Assembly: GCA_963732345.1 (NCBI GenBank) | Contig: CAVSZI010000002.1 | Location: 186,001-250,000, forward strand | Source of the DNA: Bog-532 sp963732345 | GTDB taxonomy: Bacteria; Actinomycetota; Actinomycetes; Streptosporangiales; Streptosporangiaceae | Direction of reading: 5' to 3' | DNA length: 64,000 bases | Notes under the pieces: generated by a model | What the model was told of the DNA's origin: nothing | What the model saw: the letters and a program-made list of their open reading frames with translations, nothing else | Databases searched by the model: none | Shown: positions 37,894 to 46,339 of the stretch, in pieces | Numbering within the stretch: the stretch's first letter is position 1 | Layout: every line of letters starts with the position of its first letter | Made by a program: the position numbers and the translations under genes

Positions 37894-40126
37894 TCAGGAG
37901 ACGCCGGTGGTGGCCCCCTCAGGGGGAAGCAGGCCGGTGTGGGCGGCCAGGAAGGCGAGGACGTCCGCGGACAGCGCCACCGAACGGCTTACCGCACGGC
38001 TGGAGTGGCCGACGTCGGCCTCGCGGCGAAGCAGGATGGGCCGTCCGGCCGCCGGGGCCGACGTCGCGTACTGCAGCGCCGCGCACATCTTGCGGGCGTG
38101 CATGGGGTCGACCCGGCTGTCGTTGTCGAACACCGTGAACAGGACGCTGGGGTAGTTCACGCCCTCCGTCACGTGGTGATACGGCGAATACGACAGCAGC
38201 CAGCCCAGTTGCTCGGGGTCGGCGGCGGTGCCGTACTCGGTGTTCCAGGTCTCGCCCAGGCCGAACTGCTCGTACCGCACCATGTCGAGCAGCGGCGCGG
38301 AGCACACCGCGGCCGCGTACAGGTCGGGCCGCTGGGTGATCGCGCCACCGACCAGCAGCCCCCCGTTCGAGCCACCGTAGATGCCCAATTGCTCCGGCGT
38401 GGTCCAGCCGTCGGCGATGAGCTTCTCCGCCGCGGCGTGGAAGTCGTCGAAGACGGTCTGCCGGCGGTCCAGCATCCCGGCCCGGTGCCATTCCTCGCCT
38501 TCCTCGCTGCCGCCGCGCAGCCCGGCGATGGCGTAGAGGCCACCCGCCTCCGCCCACGCCAGGACGTTCGACGAATAACCGGGGGTGAGGCTGATGCCGA
38601 AGCCGCCGTACCCGTACAGGATTGCCGGGCGCGGGCCCCGCGGCTGCCCCTCACCGGTCCCGCCCGCGCCAGGGCCGGCGTCACGGCCGGCCCGGCTGGC
38701 AGCCCCGGTGCCGGCGCCGCCGACGACGAGCATCCGCACCTCGGTGCCGTCTTTGGAGCGGTACGCGACCTGCCGGGCGGTCACCGCGGGGGCTTCCACC
38801 GCGCCGGGCGGCCGGGCCCAGACCTGGGTCTCGTCGGCGCTCGCGTCGTACCGCATCACCGTCGCGGGCGTCGTGTTGTCGGTGTAGGCGAACCAGGCCT
38901 CGTGGCCGCCTTCGGGCCGTTCGCTGATCCCGCCGACGGTGCCCGGTCCCGGCAGCGGAACGGTCCCGGTCCGCGCCCCCGTCGTCAGATCGTGCACGGT
39001 GATCTCGCTGATGGCGTGCCGCGTCCACACGACGAGCAGCACCGGCCGCGCCGCCCGCTCGCCGTCGAGGATGGCGTAACCCTCCAGGACGGCCTCGGCA
39101 TCGGAGGCAATGAGGTCCTGCCATCCCTCCGGATGGGGGTTCGCCGGGTCCGCGACCGCGAGCCGGCCCGGGGGCGCCGGCGTCGGTGTACACGTACAGC
39201 CGGCCGTCCCGCCCGACCCGGGCGCCGGTCCGGGCGTCCGCCCCGACCTGCACCGGCTTCAGGTCGGGGGCCGCCAGGTCGGATGTGGTCAGGTCGGCGA
39301 TCCACAGGTCGTTGCGGGGCTCCGTACCGCGCGCCGCGCTGATGGTCAGCCACCGGCCGTCCCGGCTCACGGTCGCCGAATAGTACGTGGTCTTGTCGCG
39401 TCCCGTACCGAAGATCAGCACGTCGTCCTCGGCTGGAGAGCCCACCCGATGCAGGTAGACGCGGCGGTGGAACTGCTCTTCGCCGGCGGGCACCTCGCCG
39501 GGCGGCAGCCGCCTGGTGTAGTAGAACGCCTTGCCGCCCGGCAGCCATGCGATCCGGGAGTAGCGGCAGCGGTCGATCGGGCCGTCCACCAGCTCGCCGG
39601 TTTCCACGTCCATCACCCGGAGCAGCGATTCCTCGCGGCCCCCTTCGGACAGCTGGTAGGCGAGGGACCGGCCTTCCTTGTCCGGCTGCCAGCCGTCAAG
39701 CGTGGTCCGCCCGCTCGGGTCGATGGCGATCGGGTCGATCAGCGTCCGCCCGCCGTCCGCCCCGGCCGGGCCCGCGCCCTGCCCTGGATCGCCCGCGTTC
39801 TGCTCTGGATCGAGGGCGCACAGGACGGCGTGCTCCTGGCCGGGCAGGCGCCGGGTGAAGAACTGCCGGGCCTCCCGCCACACTGGCACCCCGATGTGCC
39901 CGGTCCCGGTCAGTTCCAGGATCCGTTCCGCCAGCGCGGCCACTCCCGGCAGCTCCTCCTTGTGCGCGCGGAACAGGTCGTCCTCGGCCCGCAGCCACGC
40001 ACGCGTCTCCTCGCTGTCCGGGTCCTCGAGCCATCGGTAGGGATCGCGGACCTCATGGCCGAACAGATCCTCGATGAGGTCGAGCCGCCGGGCGTACGGG
40101 TATTGATCTGCGGTCATGACAGGCAC
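37894..40126 (-). pseudogene. prolyl oligopeptidase (S9A), frameshifted
   Basis: Two minus-strand frames make one protease of about 740 residues. The N-terminal frame (from 40126) has YPYARRLDLIEDLFGHEVRD and DPYRWLEDPDSEETRAWL, then propeller blades down to LYVYTDAGAP. The frame then shifts at about 39165-39175, in a run of five G. The other frame continues RLAVADPANPHPEGWQDLIA and the hydrolase domain with the nucleophile GGSNGG, the Asp in DNDSRVDPMHA and the His in VGHSSRAVSR. All triad residues survive, so one indel alone breaks the gene. The enzyme class cuts short peptides after proline. Confidence 0.87.
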
Positions 40127-40307
40127 CCTAACGTTCCGCCGCTGCGGTCCAGGCCGCCGCGCGGTGCAGGTGACGGCGAGTGGTAAAAACGGTCACGGGT
40201 GTGCCGTGAGGTACGAACGGCGACACGGGGACTCTCCTGCGTGTTTACTCTTATGTAGTAGCGGCGGCGCGATTCAGCGGACACACTAGGAACACGGTGC
40301 TCCTCTG

Positions 40308-40847
40308 ATGCGAAACCGCCCGGCGGAGGTGGTAGTGCGACGAGTCCTGCTGCTCAACGTCACGTATGAGCCGCTCACCACGGTGGGGCTTCGCCGCGCC
40401 GTGTGCCTGGTTCTGAGCGGGAAAGCCGATATCGTCCACGGCGACACCGAGGGCGCCACGCTGCACTCCGCGTCGGTCACGCTGGCGGCACCCTCGGTCA
40501 TCCGGCTCCGCCGCTACATTCGCATCCCGTACCGGAACCGGGTCCCGCTGACCCGGGCGGCGCTGATGCGGCGGGACAACTACCGGTGCGCGTACTGCGA
40601 CCGGAAGGCCGAGACCATCGACCACGTGATCCCCCGGAGCCGCGGCGGCCCGCATTCCTGGGAGAACTGCGTCGCCTCCTGCACGACCTGCAACCACCGG
40701 AAGGCCGACCGGCTGCTCGAGGAACTCGGCTGGACTCTGGCGGTGCCGCCGGCCGTTCCGCGTGGCGCGCACTGGCGGCTGATCGGCGTCGCCCGCGACG
40801 GTGACCCGCAGTGGGCGACCTACCTCCGCGAGCCGAGCGCCGCCTGA
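40308..40847 (+). CDS. HNH endonuclease family protein
   Basis: A 179-residue protein. The N-terminal segment VLLLNVTYEPLTTVGLRRAVCLVLSGKADIV and RYIRIPYRNRVPLTR precede the HNH core with zinc Cys pairs: CAYCDRKAETIDHVIPRSRGG, then WENCVASCTTCNHRKADR. This form is widespread in actinobacterial chromosomes as a stand-alone gene, and its biological role is not well defined. Nothing nearby suggests an intron or restriction partner. Confidence 0.88.
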   Translation: MRNRPAEVVVRRVLLLNVTYEPLTTVGLRRAVCLVLSGKADIVHGDTEGATLHSASVTLAAPSVIRLRRYIRIPYRNRVPLTRAALMRRDNYRCAYCDRKAETIDHVIPRSRGGPHSWENCVASCTTCNHRKADRLLEELGWTLAVPPAVPRGAHWRLIGVARDGDPQWATYLREPSAA

Positions 40848-40936
40848 GGCGGGCCGTCCCAGCCGGCCAAAACCCGGCCGCGCGCCCACGAACGTCCCGG
40901 CCGATCGCGCGCGGCCGGACGCCGGTCCGCAGCGCA

Positions 40937-40988
40937 CGGCGCGCCACGCGCCGCGGCCGGTCCCCGCGCGCGGCGCGCCACGCGCCGC
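40937..40988. repeat. 18-bp direct repeat, two copies
   Basis: CGGCGCGCCACGCGCCGC occurs at 40937-40954 and again at 40971-40988, so starts are 34 bp apart. Each copy is itself nearly palindromic. They lie between the HNH gene and the aldo/keto reductase and could be a terminator pair or a binding site. Confidence 0.6.
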
Positions 40989-41040
40989 CTGAAAAGCTTG
41001 GGCCTGGGTAAGGCTCAGGGCCGTAACCGAGGAGGTACTC

Positions 41041-41898
41041 ATGGCGGGCAAGCCCAACGCGGCGGAAGCAGGCACCATCGACATCGGCGGAGATCTGACG
41101 GTCAACCGGCTGGGGTTCGGCGCGATGCGGATCACGGGTCCCGGCATCTGGGGTGAGCCGCCGGACCCCGAGAAGGCCAAGGGAGCGGTAAGGCACGCCG
41201 TCGAGCTGGGCGTGAACTTCATCGACACCGCGGACTCCTACGGCCCCGAGGTCAGCGAGCCGCTGATCGCCGAGGCTCTGTACCCCTACCCGGAGGATCT
41301 GGTCATCGCCACCAAGGGCGGACTGGTCCGCCCCGGCCCGAACCGCTGGGAGCCGGACGGGCGCCCGGAGCACCTGCGCGAGGCACTCGAGGGCAGCCTG
41401 CGGCGGCTCCGGCTGGAACAGATCGACCTGTATCAGTTCCACCGCCCCGACCCGAAGGTCCCGCTCGAGGAGTCGATCGGCGCGCTGGACGCGATAAAGG
41501 CCGAGGGGAAGATCCGGCACATCGGCGTCTCGAACGTGACGGAGGATCAATTCCACCAGGCGGAGCACATCACCCCCATCGTGTCGATCCAGAACCGGTA
41601 CAACGTCGTCGACCGGACGTCGGAGCCCATCGTGGACCTGTGTGAGCAGGAGGAACTCGTGTTCCTGCCGTGGGCGCCCATCCAGGATGCCGACGATATC
41701 GAGCTGATCACCCACGCGGCCCGCAACCACGGGTACTCGCCCCGGCAGATCGTGCTCGCCTGGCTGCTGGCCCGGTCGCCGCAGATCCTGCCGATCCCCG
41801 GTTCCGGAGACGCGGAGCACGTCGAGGCCAACGTCGCCGCGGCCGGGATCAAGCTGGACCAGGACGAGGTCGCGGCCATGACCGACGCCTACTCCTGA
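41041..41898 (+). CDS. aldo/keto reductase
   Basis: A 285-residue NAD(P)H-dependent oxidoreductase with a TIM barrel. The catalytic set is present: Asp and Tyr in FIDTADSYGPEVSE, Lys in LVIATKGG, His in IDLYQFHRPDP. The C-terminal cofactor-binding part (ILPIPGSGDAEHVEAN) is typical. ATG follows GAGGAGG at the right distance. Physiological substrate unknown. Confidence 0.92.
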   Translation: MAGKPNAAEAGTIDIGGDLTVNRLGFGAMRITGPGIWGEPPDPEKAKGAVRHAVELGVNFIDTADSYGPEVSEPLIAEALYPYPEDLVIATKGGLVRPGPNRWEPDGRPEHLREALEGSLRRLRLEQIDLYQFHRPDPKVPLEESIGALDAIKAEGKIRHIGVSNVTEDQFHQAEHITPIVSIQNRYNVVDRTSEPIVDLCEQEELVFLPWAPIQDADDIELITHAARNHGYSPRQIVLAWLLARSPQILPIPGSGDAEHVEANVAAAGIKLDQDEVAAMTDAYS

Positions 41899-42152
41899 CC
41901 ATTACCCGACGCCTGCTGAGAGGGGCCGCATGACTACGCCGGACAGCGGTAACCGCCTGACCGCCGTGCGCCGTCCTCCTGCAGCCCCTCGGCGCCGACG
42001 GCGGCTTCGCGTCCTCCGGCCTGGCCCCCCTGGCGGAGGCCCTGGCCGGCCTCTGACCGAGTAGGGGTCGCGGGGCGGGTTTGGCAGGATCGTGCCGAGA
42101 TGTGGCGGCAGGTCGGCTACGCACGTGAGCGGCGGGCGGGTACGGTCAGAAC

Positions 42153-43091
42153 ATGACGACTTCCACGCCAGCCGACGCGCCGGCGGCGCCGGCCACGGCA
42201 CCGTTCGGCCGCATGCTGACGGCGATGATCACGCCGATGACGCCGGACGGCGCCGTCGACTATGACGGTGCGGCGCGGCTGGCGTCGTTCCTCGTCAACG
42301 ACATGCGCAACGACGGCCTGGTCATAAGCGGGACCACCGGCGAGGCGCCCGTCACCAGTGACGAGGAGAAGGACCGGCTGCTGCGGGCGGTGGTCGAGGC
42401 CGTGGGGGACCGGGCCTCGATCGTCGCGGGGGTCGGGACCAACGACACCGCCCACACCAACAAGCTGGCCCGCCAGGCGGAGCGCGCCGGCGCGGACGGT
42501 CTCCTGGTCGTCACGCCCTACTACAGCAAACCGCCGCAGCACGCGCTGCTCGCGCACTTCCGGGCGGTGGCGGACGCGGCGGCGCTGCCCATGCTGCTGT
42601 ACGACATCCCGGGCCGCACCGGGACCCCGATCGCGACCGAGACGCTGGTCCGGCTGGCCGAGCACCCGAATATCGTCGGCGTGAAAGACGCCAAGGACGA
42701 CGTGGCCGCCACCTCAGAGGTGCTGGCCCGCACCGACCTCGTGTACTACTGCGGCACCGACATGCTGAACCTGCCGTGGCTGTCCCTCGGCGCCGTCGGT
42801 TTCGTCAGCGTCGCCGGGCACGTCATCGGGGACCGGCTGCACGAGATGATCGACGAATTCGACGCTGGCCAGACGGGCCGCGCCCGGGAACTGCACCTGT
42901 CCCTGCTTCCCGTGTATAGCGGGCTGTTCCGCAACCAGGGGCTGGTCATGACCAAGGCCGCCCTGGGCCTGCTCGGCCTGCCCGGCGGACCGGTCCGGCT
43001 GCCGCTGGAGAGCGCCACCGCCGCCGAGATCCGCCGGCTCCGCGAGGACCTGGAACTCGGCGGCCTGAAGCTACCGGGCAGCGGATCCTGA
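42153..43091 (+). CDS. dapA: 4-hydroxy-tetrahydrodipicolinate synthase
   Basis: A 312-residue enzyme that condenses pyruvate with aspartate semialdehyde in lysine and diaminopimelate synthesis. Motifs are ISGTTGEAPVTSDEEKDRLL, the Tyr in LLYDIPGRTGTP and the Schiff-base Lys in IVGVKDAKDD. It is followed by the RNase J gene after 210 bp, the usual actinobacterial pair. A 254-bp gap upstream holds no supported gene. The start ATG at 42153 has only a weak ribosome binding site. Confidence 0.94.
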   Translation: MTTSTPADAPAAPATAPFGRMLTAMITPMTPDGAVDYDGAARLASFLVNDMRNDGLVISGTTGEAPVTSDEEKDRLLRAVVEAVGDRASIVAGVGTNDTAHTNKLARQAERAGADGLLVVTPYYSKPPQHALLAHFRAVADAAALPMLLYDIPGRTGTPIATETLVRLAEHPNIVGVKDAKDDVAATSEVLARTDLVYYCGTDMLNLPWLSLGAVGFVSVAGHVIGDRLHEMIDEFDAGQTGRARELHLSLLPVYSGLFRNQGLVMTKAALGLLGLPGGPVRLPLESATAAEIRRLREDLELGGLKLPGSGS

Positions 43092-43301
43092 CGCGCGGCC
43101 TGACCGTACGGCGCCCCTTGCTGCGGGCGCAGGGCCTGACCCCGCCGGGTGAACCTGGGTATTCCGCTCCCCCAGGCGGCGCCCGGGGAAGGCCTAGACC
43201 AATCGTGATGTTGAAGAGGAGAGCCGAAGCATGATCGACAGAGGTCCTGACCTGACCCTGATACCGGCCGGGAGCGTCTGGAACGGAGCGGAACAGAGCC
43301 A

Positions 43302-44987
43302 GTGAGCCATCCCCATCCCGATCTTCCCATGCCCCCACCGCTGGCCGAAGGCGGTCTGCGGGCCGTCGCCCTCGGCGGCCTCGGCGAGATCGGGCGCAAC
43401 ATGACCGTCTTCGAGTACGACGGCCGCCTGCTCATCGTCGACTGCGGCGTTCTGTTCCCCGAGCCCGACCAGCCCGGCGTCGACCTGATCCTGCCGGACT
43501 TCCGCTACCTCGAGGGCCGCTTCGACCTGATCAACGCGGTCGTGCTGACCCACGCCCACGAGGACCACATTGGCGCCGTGCCCTACCTGCTCCGTGAGCG
43601 CGCCGACATCCCGCTGATCGGGTCCCGCCTGACGCTGGCCCTGGTGCGCAGCAAACTCACCGAGCACCGCCTGACCCCCGTAGTCAACGAGGTCGCCGAG
43701 GGCACACGGCAGCAGGTCGGCCCCTTCGACCTCGAGTTCTTCTCGGTGAACCACTCGATCCCCGACGCGCTCGCGGTCGCCATCCGCACCCCGGCCGGCC
43801 TCGTTCTGCACACCGGCGACTTCAAGATGGACCAGCTCCCGCTGGACCGCCGGCTGACCGACATCGGCGGCTTCGCCGGGCTCGGTGCGGACGGCGTCGA
43901 CCTGCTGATGTCGGACTCCACCAACGCGGAAGTGCCCGGCATCGTGGTCAGCGAGCGGGAGATCGCGCCCGTGCTCGACCAGGTCTTCGCCTCCGCCGAG
44001 AAGCGCATCATCGTCGCCTGCTTCGCCAGCCACGTGCACCGGGTCCAGCAGGTCCTGGACGCGGCCGCGAAGCACGGGCGCAAGGTCGCGTTCGTCGGCC
44101 GGTCCATGGTCCGCAACATGGGCGTCGCCCGCGACCTCGGCTACCTCCGGGTGCCCGGCGGCATGCTGGTCGACATGCGCGAGGCCGAGGAGCTGCGCCC
44201 GCAGGACGTGGTGCTGATCTCCACCGGATCCCAGGGCGAGCCGATGTCCGCGCTGTCGCGGATGGCGGGCCGCGACCATCCGATCCGCATCGCCGAGGGC
44301 GACACCGTCATCCTGGCCTCGTCGCTGATCCCGGGCAACGAGACCGCCGTCTTCCGCGTGATCAACGGCCTGACCCGGCTCGGCGCCCGCGTGGTGCACA
44401 AGGGCAGCGCGCTCGTCCACGTCTCCGGGCACGCCCACGCCGGTGAGCTTCTGTTCGTCCTCAACGTGACCAAGCCGGGCAACTTCATGCCCATCCACGG
44501 CGAGTGGCGCCACCTGCGGGCGCACGCGCGGCTGGCCGCGCTGAGCGGCGTGCCCGAGGGCAACATCGTGATCGCCGACGACGGGGTGGTCGTCGACCTG
44601 ATCGACGGGCAGGCCAAGATCACTGGTGCCGTGCCCTGCGGCTACGTCTACGTGGACGGGCTGTCGGTCGGCGAGGTAACCGACGAGCAGCTCAAGGACC
44701 GGCGCATCCTGGGCGACGAGGGGTTCGTCTCCGTCGTGATCGTGCTCGACTCCACCAGCGGCAAGATGGTCGCGGCGCCGGAGATACACGCCCGCGGCTC
44801 AGGTATCGACGAGTCGGCGTTCACCGACGTCCGGCCGCGTATCGAGGAGGCGCTGGCCCGGGCGGCGGCGGAGGGCATCACCGACTCCTACCAGATCCAG
44901 CAGCTGGTCCGCCGGGCCGTGGGCCGCTGGGTCAGCGACCACTACCGGCGCCGGCCCATGATCATCCCGGTGGTCGTGGAGGTCTAG
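43302..44987 (+). CDS. rnj: ribonuclease J
   Basis: A 561-residue metallo-beta-lactamase/beta-CASP ribonuclease for mRNA decay and rRNA maturation. Zinc ligands lie in LTHAHEDHIGAVPY, VLHTGDFKMD and SGHAHAGEL. ALGGLGEIGRNMTVFE opens the fold, and the C-terminal domain ends RRRPMIIPVVVEV. GTG at 43302 is the likely start. Downstream of dapA, 112 bp upstream of bioB. Confidence 0.95.
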   Translation: MSHPHPDLPMPPPLAEGGLRAVALGGLGEIGRNMTVFEYDGRLLIVDCGVLFPEPDQPGVDLILPDFRYLEGRFDLINAVVLTHAHEDHIGAVPYLLRERADIPLIGSRLTLALVRSKLTEHRLTPVVNEVAEGTRQQVGPFDLEFFSVNHSIPDALAVAIRTPAGLVLHTGDFKMDQLPLDRRLTDIGGFAGLGADGVDLLMSDSTNAEVPGIVVSEREIAPVLDQVFASAEKRIIVACFASHVHRVQQVLDAAAKHGRKVAFVGRSMVRNMGVARDLGYLRVPGGMLVDMREAEELRPQDVVLISTGSQGEPMSALSRMAGRDHPIRIAEGDTVILASSLIPGNETAVFRVINGLTRLGARVVHKGSALVHVSGHAHAGELLFVLNVTKPGNFMPIHGEWRHLRAHARLAALSGVPEGNIVIADDGVVVDLIDGQAKITGAVPCGYVYVDGLSVGEVTDEQLKDRRILGDEGFVSVVIVLDSTSGKMVAAPEIHARGSGIDESAFTDVRPRIEEALARAAAEGITDSYQIQQLVRRAVGRWVSDHYRRRPMIIPVVVEV

Positions 44988-45030
44988 ATCGTGTCCGGAG
45001 CGGCACACGCCCTGGGCGTGCCGGGCGGCC

Positions 45031-45065
45031 TGCCCCGGGTACTTGCCCCGGGTACTTGCCCCGGT
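45031..45065 (+). repeat. 13-bp tandem repeat in the bioB leader
   Basis: TGCCCCGGGTACT is repeated exactly at 45031-45043 and 45044-45056, and TGCCCCGGT follows at 45057-45065. It ends 34 bases before the bioB start. Immediately after, CCGGT...ACCGG could form a small hairpin. It could be an operator, but it does not look like a BirA or BioQ site. Confidence 0.6.
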
Positions 45066-45099
45066 TCTTTCCGGACCGGTAGTGAGAGGAAGGCGATTC

Positions 45100-46161
45100 A
45101 TGCAGTGGCTTGACGCGCTGACGGCCAGGGCGCTCGACCGCGGGCGGCCGGCGCCGGAGGAGGCGCGCGCCGTCCTGGCCAGCAGCGACGACGAACTGCT
45201 CGACGTCGTGGCGGCGGCGTTCCGGGTGCGGCAGCGGTACTTCGGCCGGCGGGTCAAGCTCAACTTCCTGGTCAACGTCAAGAGCGGGCTGTGCCCGGAG
45301 GACTGCTTCTACTGCTCGCAGCGCCTCGGCTCCGGCGCGGACGTGCTGAAGTACACCTGGCTCAAGCCGGAGGACGTGCTGGCCACCGCCGAGGCGGGGG
45401 TCACGGCGGGCGCGAAGCGCGTCTGCCTGGTCGCCAGCGGCCGCGGGCCGGCCGACCGCGACATCACCCGCGTGTCGGAGATGATCACATCCTTCAAGGA
45501 CCGTTACCCGGACGTCGAGGTATGTGCCTGCCTGGGCCTGCTCACCCAGGACCAGGCGGAGCGCCTGCGCGGGGCGGGCGCCGACGCGTACAACCACAAC
45601 CTGAACACGGCCGAGGGGCACTACGGCGACATCTGCACCACCCACGGCTTCAGCGACCGGGTGGACACCGTGCGCCAGGCCACGGCGGCGGGCCTGTCCC
45701 CCTGCTCCGGCCTGATCGCCGGAATGGGGGAGAGCGATGCCGACCTGGCAGACGCCGCCTTCGCCCTGCGGGACCTCAACCCGGACTCGGTCCCGGTCAA
45801 CTTCCTGATCCCGTTCGAGGGGACCCCGCTGGCCGGGGAGTGGAACCTCACGCCGCAGCGCTGCCTGCGGATCCTGGCCATGGTCCGGTTCGTGAACCCG
45901 GACGCGGAGGTCCGGCTGGCCGGGGGCCGGGAGGTCCACCTGCGCAGCCTCCAGCCGCTGGCGCTGCACATCGCCAACTCGATCTTCCTGGGTGACTACC
46001 TGACCAGCGAGGGCCAGGCCGGCCGCCAGGACCTCGAGATGATCGCCGACGCCGGCTTCACCGTCGAGGGCGCCGCCGAGCCGACCCTCCCCGAGCACCG
46101 CCGTGACCTGGTCAAGGTCCGCCGCCGCGGCCCCGGCACCCACCTCCCCGCCAACACCTGA
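45100..46161 (+). CDS. bioB: biotin synthase
   Basis: A 353-residue radical SAM enzyme that inserts sulfur into dethiobiotin. The [4Fe-4S] motif is CPEDCFYCSQ; later come YNHNLNTAEGHYGDICTTH, GMGES and PVNFLIPFEGTPL, with a conserved Arg in VRLAGGRE. ATG 45100 follows AGAGGAAG; the frame is open to 45043. No bioA, bioD or bioF is in the window. A 13-bp tandem repeat just upstream may be regulatory. Confidence 0.94.
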   Translation: MQWLDALTARALDRGRPAPEEARAVLASSDDELLDVVAAAFRVRQRYFGRRVKLNFLVNVKSGLCPEDCFYCSQRLGSGADVLKYTWLKPEDVLATAEAGVTAGAKRVCLVASGRGPADRDITRVSEMITSFKDRYPDVEVCACLGLLTQDQAERLRGAGADAYNHNLNTAEGHYGDICTTHGFSDRVDTVRQATAAGLSPCSGLIAGMGESDADLADAAFALRDLNPDSVPVNFLIPFEGTPLAGEWNLTPQRCLRILAMVRFVNPDAEVRLAGGREVHLRSLQPLALHIANSIFLGDYLTSEGQAGRQDLEMIADAGFTVEGAAEPTLPEHRRDLVKVRRRGPGTHLPANT

Positions 46162-46339
46162 CCCACCCCTCAGCCCCGCACGCCCCTAGCCCCTGCCTGT
46201 GGGGGCTCCATCTAGACAGCGCGTGCGCTTCGGCGCTCTGATAAGGCCAGGAGAACCGGAGACCGAAATAAGATCGGTCTTGAAGAGTCTCCACGGTCTA
46301 AGGGAATCCCGGCGCCCTGCGTGGCGAAGAATGGAGATC

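Noticed and set aside
41899..42152. Short stretch before dapA with a peptide-like reading LLQPLGADGGFASSGLAPLA
   Set aside because: Too short and without start or family; possibly a fragment of a lost gene, but I cannot support any name.
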